A DNA stretch of 64,000 bases from Neorhizobium sp. UBA3556 (GTDB lineage: Bacteria; Pseudomonadota; Alphaproteobacteria; Rhizobiales; Rhizobiaceae). Below the pieces are notes generated by a model that worked only from the letters and a program-made list of their open reading frames with translations, had not been told where the DNA came from and did not search any database. Positions 25,802-33,673 of this stretch are shown in pieces. The DNA is taken from positions 93,521 to 157,520 of the forward strand of contig DFNX01000013.1 of assembly GCA_002376235.1 (NCBI GenBank), written 5' to 3'. The stretch's first letter is position 1. Every line of letters begins with the position of its first letter. The position numbers were made by a program, and so were the translations under genes.

Positions 25802-26008
25802 GTGAGTGACGAGACGAGACTGGTGCAGCTGGAAGAACTCGCTGCCCATCAGGCCAAGGTGATCGACGAATTGTCGGATCAGCTCGCCGAGCAATGGAAG
25901 GTGGTCGAACAGACCCGCGCCAAGCTCGACCGGTTGACCGAACGATTTCTGACGCTTGAGGAATCGACACGTGAAGCCGCACCCGTCACGAGGCCACCGC
26001 ATTATTGA
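25802..26008 (+). CDS. slyX: SlyX family small coiled-coil protein
   Basis: A 68-residue acidic coiled coil (TRLVQLEELAAHQAKVIDELSDQLAEQW) ending with the SlyX tail VTRPPHY. SlyX function is unknown. I take GTG as the start, with GAGAGG upstream; two in-frame ATG codons 9 and 12 codons earlier are alternatives. The stop directly abuts the stop of the convergent ltrA-like gene with no spacer. Confidence 0.85.
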   Translation: MSDETRLVQLEELAAHQAKVIDELSDQLAEQWKVVEQTRAKLDRLTERFLTLEESTREAAPVTRPPHY

Positions 26009-27190
26009 TCAGGCGGAGGCACGGCGAAAACGCTTGAGCGCGACATATTCCCAAAGCGCTACGTCAAGCAGGATGGCGAGCGCCAGAAACTGAAGCAGAA
26101 AATTCTCTGCATGGGGTGCGAGCGCGAATCCAGCGAGAGCGACGGCTATGCCGGCGCAATGCGACCAGGGCATCATGCGGGTTGCTACCGTCTTCATCCA
26201 TAGGGTTCCCGCCAGAAACAGGATGGGACCGCCGAGTATTGCCAGAGCATTGATGTAACCGCCCGCGTCGTGAGGCTGTGTCAGCGTGAAATCCTCGCCG
26301 ATGGCGGTCAGGATGATGCCGGCGACGATCGGCAGGTGACCATAGGTGAAGAGGTGATCGGCAGTGTTCTGCGGCTCACTTGTCTCTTCCACCGTATCGG
26401 CTGCACGCTCCTGCCCGTCATGGAAATAGATCCACCACATCAACACGGTCGTCAGGAAGGCTGCGACGAGAACGAAGAATATGATGCCGCCTTCGTCTGC
26501 GTGGTCCGAGGCGGTCTTGCCCGTCGTGATAATGGTTTCGCCGAGCGCGATAATGACGAAAAGGGCGCATCGTTCCGCCAGATGCTCGCCGTTGACATCG
26601 AGTGTTTCGGTAGGCGAAGCACCTATTCCCGGCATCCAGTAACGGGCGAGCGGTGCGGCATATTCGATCGCAAGAGCCACGATCCAGAACAGGGCGCGGC
26701 TTTCCGGGCTGACCAGCCCGCCGGCGATCCAGAAGGCGCTGGCGGCGAGCAGCCACAATGTGATGCGCAGGAACGTCATGAAGGATGCGCCATCGACCCC
26801 CTTGAAGGCATAGAGCGCAAAAAGCGAGCGGCTGAGCTGCATCGCCGCATAGGCCAAGGCGAATACCAGCCCCGCTTCATCAAATGCCTTGGGAAGCGCA
26901 ATCGCCAACACGATGCCGAGAAACATGAGCCAGAACAGAAGCAGCCTCACCGCCACCACTTCCGCGTCGAGCAGATTGGTCACCCATGTCGTGTGGATCC
27001 AGACCCACCAGAGTGCGAAGATGAAGATCAGCGCGTCGAACGCGATCCCGACGGAAAAGTCCGAAGCCAGCGTTTCTGATAACTGGATCAGCGCGAAGAC
27101 GAAGACGAGATCGAAGAAGAGCTCGGGAAAGCTCGCCTTGGTCGATTCGGCGTCCTCCTTGCGCAGCCAGTGATGTTTACCTTCAGCCAT
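26009..27190 (-). CDS. Low temperature requirement protein A (LtrA) family membrane protein
   Basis: A 393-residue integral membrane protein with about ten hydrophobic segments. The N-terminal KASFPELFFDLVFVFALIQLSE and WWVWIHTTWVTNLLD are LtrA-family hallmarks; ERCALFVIIALGETI is another. LtrA was first linked to growth of Listeria at low temperature; the biochemical role is unknown. I start at MAEGKHHWLR because homologous sequence begins there; the ATG eight codons upstream is possible. A cold-shock gene lies downstream on the same strand, but is separated by a gene-free region. Confidence 0.85.
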   Translation of the reverse strand: MAEGKHHWLRKEDAESTKASFPELFFDLVFVFALIQLSETLASDFSVGIAFDALIFIFALWWVWIHTTWVTNLLDAEVVAVRLLLFWLMFLGIVLAIALPKAFDEAGLVFALAYAAMQLSRSLFALYAFKGVDGASFMTFLRITLWLLAASAFWIAGGLVSPESRALFWIVALAIEYAAPLARYWMPGIGASPTETLDVNGEHLAERCALFVIIALGETIITTGKTASDHADEGGIIFFVLVAAFLTTVLMWWIYFHDGQERAADTVEETSEPQNTADHLFTYGHLPIVAGIILTAIGEDFTLTQPHDAGGYINALAILGGPILFLAGTLWMKTVATRMMPWSHCAGIAVALAGFALAPHAENFLLQFLALAILLDVALWEYVALKRFRRASA

Positions 27191-27299
27191 CCCGTTTCTC
27201 TGTCCTTCGAGCATGTGGCAAGCAGGAGGATGGATGTAGGGCGGCAAGGGATAAGTGGAGAGGCTGGCCTAGGATATTTGCTATGGAAGCAAAAGGCTG

Positions 27300-27546
27300 C
27301 AGAAAAACAAAAAGGCCGGGCAAGCCCGACCTTTCCAATCCCATTCACTGTGCCAGTACATCCGTGGTCACTACAAATGGGTCAAGCATTCCGTCTCGGC
27401 TGCATTCAGGACTTGAAATCATCCGGCAGCTCTGTGGCGTTCATCATCTCTGAAACAGGTTAACGAACCGTTAAACGGCTCGTCTGCCTGCAGTGAAACG
27501 GCACGGTTTCCCGTATACGCCTCTATATTCGCCGGAAATGCTGTTG
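27300..27546 (-). ncRNA. Candidate heat-shock-type transcript in a gene-free stretch
   Basis: The 466-base gap between ltrA and cspA holds no convincing gene, but on the minus strand it has an RpoH-type promoter (listed next) and a strong terminator about 245 bases downstream. Within it lie a hairpin CCATT...AATGG with the loop CGGAUGUAC (shared with 18611-18619) just before the terminator, and a 13-codon ORF (MMNATELPDDFKS, 27447-27406) without a good ribosome-binding site. It could be an sRNA or encode a microprotein. No family was recognised. Confidence 0.45.
27311..27334 (-). terminator. Strong minus-strand intrinsic terminator without an adjacent gene
   Basis: On the minus strand, AAAGGUCGGGC pairs with GCCCGGCCUUU (one mismatch) across a two-base loop and is followed by UUGUUUUUCU. 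The nearest upstream minus gene, cspA, ends 320 bases away and has its own hairpin, so this terminator most likely ends a separate transcript. Confidence 0.75.
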
Positions 27547-27552
27547 AGCTTT

Positions 27553-27581
27553 AAATGGGATCGCATTCGGGTCAGTTCAAG
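27553..27581 (-). promoter_or_regulatory. RpoH (sigma32)-type promoter facing the gene-free stretch
   Basis: Minus strand: CTTGAAC (27575-27581), a 15-base spacer, then CCCATTT (27553-27559). This agrees with the sigma32 pattern CTTGAA-N15-C(C/T)(C/T)ATNT and has the same spacing as the candidate dnaK promoter in this window. The predicted start is near 27546. Confidence 0.5.
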
Positions 27582-27619
27582 ACTGTCGCCGGGGACCGAT
27601 AAGTGACGGTCATCTGGAA

Positions 27620-27647
27620 GCTCGCGGCGACAAAAGCCGCCGCGAGC
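27620..27647 (-). terminator. Hairpin after cspA
   Basis: A perfect 10-bp stem GCTCGCGGCG/CGCCGCGAGC with an 8-base loop, ten bases after the cspA stop. The U tract is poor (UUCC), so it may act as an mRNA-stabilising hairpin or a weak terminator. Confidence 0.55.
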
Positions 27648-27656
27648 CGAAGCTGA

Positions 27657-27866
27657 TTAGGCAGCCTGCAGCTGGTCAGCTGCAACCTTGCCGGAACGGC
27701 GGTCCGTTACCAGCTCGAAGGAAAGCTTCTGACCGTCCTGAAGCTGGCCGAGGCCTGCACGCTCAACAGCGGAAATGTGAACGAAAACGTCCGCGCCGCC
27801 GTCGTCAGGGGAGATGAAGCCGTAGCCCTTGGTTGCGTTGAACCACTTAACTGTACCCGTCGCCAT
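27657..27866 (-). CDS. cspA: Cold-shock protein, CspA family
   Basis: A 69-residue single-strand nucleic-acid-binding OB-fold protein. RNP1 (KGYGFIS) and RNP2 (VFVHIS) are intact: MATGTVKWFNATKGYGFI begins the protein. It acts as an RNA chaperone. The start has AAAGAAAGG upstream; codons before it belong to the long leader. Rhizobia carry several csp paralogues, so the symbol marks the family only. Confidence 0.95.
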   Translation of the reverse strand: MATGTVKWFNATKGYGFISPDDGGADVFVHISAVERAGLGQLQDGQKLSFELVTDRRSGKVAADQLQAA

Positions 27867-28010
27867 ATCGATGCCTTTCTTTGCAATGACCGACAGCCCC
27901 TCCCGGAAACCCGGAAGGAACAGATTAAACTTCGAACTTTGCAGAGTAGAACGTCGCAAGCGTGGCAGTAGCCCGGTGCTGGCCATCAGACAAATTTCGA
28001 TCCTACGCAC
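27867..28010 (-). promoter_or_regulatory. Long 5' leader of the cold-shock gene
   Basis: The ~140 bases upstream of cspA carry no gene of their own and contain a GGGTTTCCGGG-type stem (CCGGGTTTCCGGG) close to the start. Long structured leaders are usual for cold-shock mRNAs and control their stability and translation. The transcription start is not evident. The stretch 28011-28185 holds nothing else I recognise. Confidence 0.4.
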
Positions 28011-28185
28011 TTAGGGCCTGCCCCAATGTTCGTCAAGATTGCCGCGGCGCTGCGGGTGAGTGGAAGGTGAGCTATGCAATCCTAAGGGGTGTTTTCGATA
28101 ATGTAAACAATATCAATTGCATAGAAGGAGAGAGTCGAGTTTTTTGAGCGCCGCTCCCAGCTCTGTTTTGTCGTAAGGCAAGGGA

Positions 28186-28310
28186 TAAAATGCAAGAAAG
28201 CCCGGCGCGGGAGGAGGTGCGCCGGGCTTCCGAAACTGACCAACAACCGGGAGGAGGAGGTGTTGCTGGTCCCATCGAGAACGCTGGGAGGAGGAGTGCG
28301 TCCGTCGATG
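28186..28310 (-). ncRNA. Trans-sRNA with three anti-Shine-Dalgarno loops (alpha-r14 / cuckoo type)
   Basis: On the minus strand three consecutive hairpins each expose a CCUCCUCCC motif in the loop. Hairpin 1: CAUCGA..UCGAUG with an inner ACGC/GCGU and a CUCCUCCUCCC loop (28273-28310). Hairpin 2: a 10-bp stem with one wobble (28238-28247 with 28262-28271). Hairpin 3: an 11-bp perfect stem AAGCCCGGCGC/GCGCCGGGCUU with loop ACCUCCUCCC (28198-28229), followed by UUCUUGCAUUUUA as terminator. A TATATT -10 (28316-28321) sits seven bases before hairpin 1. This matches the rhizobial alpha-r14 (Smr14C/NfeR1) and 'cuckoo' sRNAs as I know them, which block ribosome-binding sites. Length about 125 nt. Confidence 0.85.
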
Positions 28311-28428
28311 ATTTGAATATACAGTAGACGAGCCTAAAAAACAGCCACGATTTCGCACCGCAGTAATGCATTGCGCGCATGGCTTTCCAGGCCTTGCCTA
28401 AAAACGATACATGCGTAATTGTTCCAGC

Positions 28429-28923
28429 ATGACGCTTTCTTCCGTGCAGGCTTTTTTTGCCGAACATGCCCCCGATATTGAGGTGATTGTCACCGAAGCC
28501 AGTTCCGCGACAGTCCCGCTCGCAGCAGTTGCTCATGGTGTCGAGCCTGATCAGATTGCAAAAAGCATATGTCTGCGCGCCGGCGAGGAAACCATGATTG
28601 TGGTCATGGCAGGCACTGCTCGTCTGGATAACAGGAAATTTCGTTCCCAGTTCAGCGCCAAGCCACGCATGCTTGGAGGCGATGATGTCGTCGAAATCAC
28701 CGGCCATCCGGTTGGCGGCGTCTGCCCTTTCGGTCTGGCGTCGCCTTTACCGGTTTATTGCGATATCTCGCTTCAACGCTTTGATCAGGTTGTTCCGGCC
28801 GCAGGAGCCACCAATTCGGCTGTGCGAATCAGTCCGTCACGCTTGGCGAATCTCACAGGCGCCGTCTGGATAGACGTCGCCCAGGATGCTGTCGCCGCAA
28901 ATGAAGCTCAATCTTCGCCGTAA
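28429..28923 (+). CDS. YbaK/EbsC-type aminoacyl-tRNA deacylase
   Basis: A 164-residue protein of the prolyl-tRNA editing (YbaK/ProX) superfamily. AKSICLRAGEETMIVVMAGTARLDNRKF contains the catalytic Lys of the family, and GHPVGGVCPFGLASPLPVYCD is the conserved binding loop. It should hydrolyse mischarged tRNA, for example Cys- or Ala-tRNA(Pro). ATG MTLSSVQAFF is chosen by homology; an ATG six codons earlier is possible and neither has a clear ribosome-binding site. It diverges from the sRNA. Confidence 0.88.
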   Translation: MTLSSVQAFFAEHAPDIEVIVTEASSATVPLAAVAHGVEPDQIAKSICLRAGEETMIVVMAGTARLDNRKFRSQFSAKPRMLGGDDVVEITGHPVGGVCPFGLASPLPVYCDISLQRFDQVVPAAGATNSAVRISPSRLANLTGAVWIDVAQDAVAANEAQSSP

Positions 28924-28929
28924 GCGCAA

Positions 28930-29298
28930 TCAGAAGCGGTCGCCGATATAGCGCTGGTACCACGCCTGTTTGCTGTCTGCCGACGCAGTTGCAACGGCGT
29001 AACCGATCGCAAAGCCTACGGCGCCGATCAGGGTAAACAGCGTGGTTGTCGCAGCCGGATGCTCCTTGATGGTGCCGGCAACGGAATGTGCTTCTGATGA
29101 AACATAGTTGGCCGCACTGCTGGCGCGATCGGCCACGCGCTCATAAACTTCACCGGTCTTTTCCGACATCATGGAGCTGAGGCGTGAAATCTCCGAGCGC
29201 AGGCTCTGGATTTCGTCGGCGATCGCGCTGTCGCTGGGCTGATGGTCGAAGGAAGCGACAGCGTTTCCTCGGGTAAAGCTCTTGACTGGTTCTGCCAT
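28930..29298 (-). CDS. Small membrane-anchored protein, DUF883/ElaB-like
   Basis: A 122-residue protein. Residues about 25-85 form a helical, Ser/Ala-rich stretch (SAIADEIQSLRSEISRLSSMM...), followed by one hydrophobic segment (about 88-107, TTTLFTLIGAVGFAIGYAVA) and a short cytoplasmic tail ending WYQRYIGDRF. The layout resembles DUF883/ElaB/YqjD ribosome-anchoring proteins, but I cannot confirm the family. GGAGG lies five bases before the start. First of five small minus-strand genes in this region. Confidence 0.75.
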   Translation of the reverse strand: MAEPVKSFTRGNAVASFDHQPSDSAIADEIQSLRSEISRLSSMMSEKTGEVYERVADRASSAANYVSSEAHSVAGTIKEHPAATTTLFTLIGAVGFAIGYAVATASADSKQAWYQRYIGDRF

Positions 29299-29404
29299 GC
29301 CGGCCTCCATCATGTTGATCTTGGAGCCCGGTCAACTTTCTAAGTGGCGGTTAAGTTCCCTCGGATGGAAAAGATGGACGTCATTCGAGGTGATATGACC
29401 GAAA

Positions 29405-29617
29405 TCAGCGCTCCTGGATCAAGGTGCCAGCCAGCGATTCCAGCCGTTCCTTTTCGTTCGAACCTTTTTGCAGCGAGTTCACCAGAATAAGGGCAAGCGC
29501 TTCGCCATCTGGGCTCGCCTTGTCGATGCCATGCTCGGCACATGTATCGTTGAAAACTTGCTGAAGCAGGGCAAGCTGTTCCGGATTGACCGGATTTCGG
29601 ATCAACTGCGTCGGCAT
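29405..29617 (-). CDS. Conserved small hypothetical protein
   Basis: A 70-residue, helix-rich protein (LALLQQVFNDTCAEHGIDKASPDGE, ALALILVNSLQKG) with no signal peptide or membrane segment. The pattern resembles small rhizobial proteins of unknown function. GAGGG precedes the start. Codon use and the absence of stops on this strand support a real gene. A single Cys; no catalytic motif. Confidence 0.65.
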   Translation of the reverse strand: MPTQLIRNPVNPEQLALLQQVFNDTCAEHGIDKASPDGEALALILVNSLQKGSNEKERLESLAGTLIQER

Positions 29618-29828
29618 GAAACCCTCACGTCACGGTTGGGCCCAGTGGCAGGCAGTCAGGTTTCGACTTTGCCTGGGCAGGTCAAGAGCGCACGAAACCT
29701 GCGCGATGCGCTGGAACCCGTGCCGTACAAAAATCCTTACCCGTGCCGCAATTTGTAATCCGGTTAATGAAATGGCAACAACAAGTTAACGCGGGTGCAA
29801 TTTGAGGGTTAAAAAACCGGCTGCCGTC

Positions 29829-29842
29829 TCTATCGCGATAGA
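29829..29842. other. Perfect 14-bp palindrome in a 287-base gap
   Basis: TCTATCGCGATAGA lies in the gene-poor gap between two small genes, possibly a regulator site. Twelve bases further, CGAGGCAG/CTGCCTCG (29854-29882) forms a hairpin with a 13-base loop, which may end the following minus-strand small gene. The remainder of the gap shows nothing. Confidence 0.3.
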
Positions 29843-29904
29843 AAGTGTCGTTACGAGGCAGTCTCAAAGCGGATCTGCCTCGCTTTATCATCTCGTGAAC
29901 CGGT

Positions 29905-30102
29905 TCAGGCCATGCCAGCCGGATCACCCGTCGGCAACAGAGCAGGGTCGAGGACCGGGTCCTGCGGATTTTTGTTGTCGCCCTTGTCCTGCACTGGCGT
30001 CAGAGGCGGTTTTTCCTGTGTCCTGTCCGGCAAGCCATCGGTTGGCACTGGTCCGCGCGGCGTGTCCGATGTCGGGGTAGGGATAGGATCTCTGTTTGGC
30101 AT
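29905..30102 (-). CDS. Small proline/aspartate-rich hypothetical protein
   Basis: A 65-residue, probably disordered, cytoplasmic protein of low complexity (MPNRDPIPTPTSDTPRGPVPTDG, then PLTPVQDKGDNKNPQDPVLDP). An AAAAAGGAGG ribosome-binding site lies at the right distance, which is the main support for the gene. No membrane segment or known domain. Similar short Pro-rich proteins occur in rhizobia, and their role is unknown. Confidence 0.6.
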   Translation of the reverse strand: MPNRDPIPTPTSDTPRGPVPTDGLPDRTQEKPPLTPVQDKGDNKNPQDPVLDPALLPTGDPAGMA

Positions 30103-30175
30103 CGCAACCTCCTTTTTCGGGTTCCTGAAGACCCAACGGAGATCGCCTTGCATGGTTCCCGCCATGACCGCTGCA

Positions 30176-30205
30176 CTCCGCGCCAGACGCGTGCCCGGCG
30201 CGGAG
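30176..30205. terminator. GC-rich hairpin downstream of a small exported-protein gene
   Basis: CTCCGCGCC pairs perfectly with GGCGCGGAG around a 12-base loop, seven bases beyond the stop of the small exported gene. The U tract lies on the plus strand (GTCGTTTTAAG), the wrong side for that gene, so its terminator role is uncertain. Confidence 0.4.
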
Positions 30206-30212
30206 CGTCGTT

Positions 30213-30422
30213 TTAAGGGGTGGTTTTCTGGTTTTCCGTGACAGGGGCGCTTTGCTGCCCTGTCTGCTTCAATTCCTGTTGTGCGGGAGTGGAAGCAATG
30301 CTGGCTGTGGTGAACTCCTTGTCCACCTCATGCGATGCCGTCACCTTGTGGCCGGCGCAATCCGCAAGAGCTGCGGAAGACGTGAGGCCGATGACGGCGG
30401 CTGCGACGAGAAATGTCTTCAT
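30213..30422 (-). CDS. Small exported hypothetical protein
   Basis: A 69-residue protein with a signal peptide (MKTFLVAAAVIGLTSSAALA, cleavage after Ala20), leaving about 49 mature residues (DCAGHKVTASHEVDKEF..., then Gln/Thr-rich). One Cys near the mature start is not in a lipobox. AAGGAGAATGG precedes the start. Unknown function; probably periplasmic. Confidence 0.7.
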   Translation of the reverse strand: MKTFLVAAAVIGLTSSAALADCAGHKVTASHEVDKEFTTASIASTPAQQELKQTGQQSAPVTENQKTTP

Positions 30423-30553
30423 GCCCATTCTCCTTATCGCTTGTTGCGCCAGGCAGAATAACAAGCAAAGGGCGTCTGCCCAAATCACGAATATGCGTGA
30501 TGTCTGTGTTCTGGCCGGGTACGCGTGGATGATGCGCGTGGATGACGGCGTGC

Positions 30554-30736
30554 TCACATCAGCTTTTGCAGCACCTCACGGCCGACGAACACATCTGTCC
30601 TGCCGGCTTCGTGTTCAGGATGGCTGAATTCGAAGACGAGCTTTTCCGACATTTCCAGCGCCTGCTTGAGATTGACGAGCCCCACTGGTACCCGCTGGTC
30701 GCCCTTGCGGATGACAGCCTCGAAGATCTTGTTCAT
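30554..30736 (-). CDS. Small hypothetical protein
   Basis: A 60-residue protein (MNKIFEAVIRKGDQRVPVGLVNLKQALEM..., ending EVLQKLM) with a strong GGGGAGGGAG ribosome-binding site. It has no membrane segment and no motif I recognise. The charged, helix-rich sequence and codon use suggest a real gene. It is the most upstream of the small minus-strand genes. Confidence 0.6.
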   Translation of the reverse strand: MNKIFEAVIRKGDQRVPVGLVNLKQALEMSEKLVFEFSHPEHEAGRTDVFVGREVLQKLM

Positions 30737-31028
30737 GGCTCCCTCCCCGAGCATTGAACCCGGCAACAGGGGACTGATCCCTCTTCTCTGCCGAACGCAT
30801 AACTTTAGCGTTACCTGATGTTACCAAATATAGGCTGCACTGGAAAGCCATGGTTTTCAGGGTAAAGAGCCATATCTCGGCACAATTATTCGAGGATTTA
30901 GGTGTCTCCTTCACTCTCTGTTTGCCTTTTACCCCTCCTTAAATCGCCGCATTTAGAGTCCAGCGGAAACCTATTGGAAAAAGGGCCCGGAATTCGGGCC
31001 GACACAGGACAGGGGAACGCCGGCTCGC

Positions 31029-33599
31029 ATGGCAGCCAGAGGCAGATCAGATAAACGCGTTGAACCTTCCTTCGAAGCATCGCGCGACGAAGATGAAGAT
31101 GAGTTTCGCCTTGAGGCCGACGATCGAATTATTGGTCATCGCAAGGGTTCTAGACGTGCGTCGAAATCTGACGCGAAAGCCGATTCTGGCCGTCGTGAAA
31201 AGAGAGGGTCGACAAGATCGGGATCCCGCAAGGAGCGCGACCATTCAGGTGGCGGTTTGTTCGCTCCGCTGCGCCGACTGATCTACTGGTGCATCGTTCT
31301 CGGTATCTGGGCTGCGATCGGCATCGGCGGACTTGTGCTCTATTACGGCGCGCAGATGCCTGCTGCCAGCAGCTGGTCCATTCCTGATCGCCCGCCGAAC
31401 ATGAAGATCACCGCCATCGACGGTTCGGTCATTGCCAATCGCGGCGCGACCGGCGGCGAGGCTCTGGCGCTGGAGGAAATGTCGCCCTACCTGCCGCAAG
31501 CGGTCATCTCCATCGAAGACCGGCGCTTCTATTCGCATTTCGGTGTGGACCCCTTCGGCCTGGCGCGCGCCTTCGTCAACAACCTGACCGGCCAGCCGAT
31601 CCAGGGTGGCTCGACGATCACCCAGCAGTTGGCGAAGAACCTGTTCCTCTCGCCGGACCGCACCTTCGAACGCAAAATTCAGGAAGTGCTTCTGTCCTTC
31701 TGGCTGGAACACAAGTTCACCAAGGACCAGATCCTTGCCATGTATCTGAACCGGGTCTTTTTCGGCTCGAACGCCTATGGCGTCGAGGCGGCGTCCCGTC
31801 GTTATTTCAACAAGTCCGCGCGTGAGGTTAACCTCGGCGAAGCGGCAACGCTTGCCGGTCTCCTGAAAGCGCCGTCGCGCCTCTCTCCCGCCCGTGATCC
31901 GAAGGCGGCGGAGGAGCGTGCCCAGGTCGTACTCGGCACGATGCGCGAGGAAGGCTACATTACCGATACCGACTACAACAAGGCGATGGCGCAGCCGCCG
32001 GCTCAGGCCAAGAGCTATTGGTCCGGCCCGCAGCATTACGCCGCCGATATGGTAGTTGAGGAAGTGAAAAGCCTGATCGGTGAACCTAAAGTCGATGTCA
32101 CCGTCGAAACGACCATCGATTTGAAGCTTGAGGAAGCTGCCGATAAATCGCTGAACGACATCCTGAAAAAGGAAGGCGGCAAGCTGAACGCATCGCAGGC
32201 AGCGCTCGTTTCCGTGGATGCGACGGGAGCGATCCGTGCCGTTGTCGGCGGGCGCGATTATGCGCAAAGCCAGTTCAACCGGGCCTTCAAGGCCAAGCGC
32301 CAGCCCGGTTCGGCCTTCAAGCCTTTCGTTTATGCCTCCGCACTTGAGGCAGGTTACGGGCCTGATACGATCGTCAATGACGCGCCGGTGAGGATCGGCA
32401 ATTGGACGCCGGAAAACTACGAGAAGGAATACAAGGGACCGGTACCACTTTCCTATGCCCTGTCGCGTTCGCTGAATACGGTTGCAGCCCAGCTCGTCAT
32501 GGCCGTGGGGCCTGACAAGGTGGTTTCCATGGCTCACCGGCTTGGCGTCGATTCAGACATTCAGCCGAATGCGTCGATTGCGCTCGGCACATCCGAAGTC
32601 TCGCTCGTCGAGCTGACCTCGTCCTATGCGGCTTTCATGAACGGGGGCTACAAGGCGACCCCGCATATCGTCAAAAGGATCGTCGATCCGGATGGAAAGG
32701 TTCTCTATGAGGCGGATTATAGCAACCCGCCGCGTGTCCTGAGCGAGCCGATCGCCGCCACCATGAACGGCATGATGTCCGGCGTCATTCGGGAGGGTAC
32801 CGGCAGGGCGGCGCGTCTCGATGGCTGGCAGGCGGCCGGAAAGTCCGGCACGACGCAGAATTCCCGTGATGCGCTTTTTGTCGGCTTCACCAGCATCCTG
32901 ACGACTGGTGTCTGGTTCGGAAACGACGACGGCAGCTATATGAAGAAGGTTACCGGCGGAACGCTGCCGGCCAGGGCCTGGAAGGAATACATGACCGTGG
33001 CGATGAAGGGCTATACGCCGACGCCGCTGTTCGGTTTCAGCAATGGTGTGCAACTGCCGCCCGCCACGGACCAGCCGCAATCGCCCTCGACCTCGATCGG
33101 CGACATCATTTCCGGGATATTGCCGGGCGCAAGCGAAGATCAGCCCGCCTATTCGGGACAAGACAGTTTTCCGCCGGCGCCGCCGGCTCCGGCAGGTTCC
33201 GATATCGTTCGTTCCCGCCCGCTGCAGCCGATGCCGCCACAGGGTGAGGACGCAGTGCAGCCTGGCCGAAACCGCGATCGGCAGCCAGCCCCGCAGCCGC
33301 CGGGCGCGATCCCCTGTGCCTATGGCGACAACGCAATCTGCAACAATGGCAATGGCGGCATAGTCTATGATAACCGGCAGCAGCGCCAGTATCGCGGCAA
33401 TGCGGAAGCCGGGCAGGCGGGTGGATATCGCGATTATCGTGAATATCGCGGCCCCTATGATTCGCAGGGTCCTGTCCCGCCGGGCAGCGTCGGCGGTGGT
33501 CCGATGCCTCCCGGTGAGGTCGGTTCCGATGGTGGTCATGTCTATCAGCCGCAGCAGGCCAGAAGGACCACCCTGCTCGATGTGATCATGGGCCAGTAA
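31029..33599 (+). CDS. Class A penicillin-binding protein (PBP1-type)
   Basis: A bifunctional peptidoglycan synthase of 856 residues. A long, charged cytoplasmic N-tail (1 to about 82, rich in Lys/Arg/Ser) precedes one membrane helix (about 84-107). The glycosyltransferase (GT51) domain has catalytic Glu163 in SIEDRRFYSHFG and GGSTITQQLAKNLF. The transpeptidase domain has SxxK as GSAFKPF, SxN as SRSLN and KSGTTQ. After about residue 680 comes a Pro/Gln/Gly-rich, low-complexity tail of ~170 residues with PPGSVGGG-type repeats. The tail is longer than in model PBP1 proteins. Upstream (30737-31028) no gene is seen. Confidence 0.94.
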   Translation: MAARGRSDKRVEPSFEASRDEDEDEFRLEADDRIIGHRKGSRRASKSDAKADSGRREKRGSTRSGSRKERDHSGGGLFAPLRRLIYWCIVLGIWAAIGIGGLVLYYGAQMPAASSWSIPDRPPNMKITAIDGSVIANRGATGGEALALEEMSPYLPQAVISIEDRRFYSHFGVDPFGLARAFVNNLTGQPIQGGSTITQQLAKNLFLSPDRTFERKIQEVLLSFWLEHKFTKDQILAMYLNRVFFGSNAYGVEAASRRYFNKSAREVNLGEAATLAGLLKAPSRLSPARDPKAAEERAQVVLGTMREEGYITDTDYNKAMAQPPAQAKSYWSGPQHYAADMVVEEVKSLIGEPKVDVTVETTIDLKLEEAADKSLNDILKKEGGKLNASQAALVSVDATGAIRAVVGGRDYAQSQFNRAFKAKRQPGSAFKPFVYASALEAGYGPDTIVNDAPVRIGNWTPENYEKEYKGPVPLSYALSRSLNTVAAQLVMAVGPDKVVSMAHRLGVDSDIQPNASIALGTSEVSLVELTSSYAAFMNGGYKATPHIVKRIVDPDGKVLYEADYSNPPRVLSEPIAATMNGMMSGVIREGTGRAARLDGWQAAGKSGTTQNSRDALFVGFTSILTTGVWFGNDDGSYMKKVTGGTLPARAWKEYMTVAMKGYTPTPLFGFSNGVQLPPATDQPQSPSTSIGDIISGILPGASEDQPAYSGQDSFPPAPPAPAGSDIVRSRPLQPMPPQGEDAVQPGRNRDRQPAPQPPGAIPCAYGDNAICNNGNGGIVYDNRQQRQYRGNAEAGQAGGYRDYREYRGPYDSQGPVPPGSVGGGPMPPGEVGSDGGHVYQPQQARRTTLLDVIMGQ

Positions 33600-33673
33600 T
33601 CGCTTGTGGCCGCATGCTTTGAAGCATCAGATGATGAAACGCATTTTTTGCCGGAAGGCAGGCGATTTCCTGC

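Noticed and set aside
28205..28300. Three copies of GGGAGGAGG, looking like a short direct-repeat array or CRISPR remnant
   Set aside because: The copies are the loops of three different hairpins, with unequal spacing and unrelated flanks. An sRNA explains them better; there are no cas genes.
31245..32537. A 430-codon minus-strand open frame inside the penicillin-binding protein gene
   Set aside because: The plus-strand gene carries all GT51 and transpeptidase motifs here. The antisense frame has no recognisable features.
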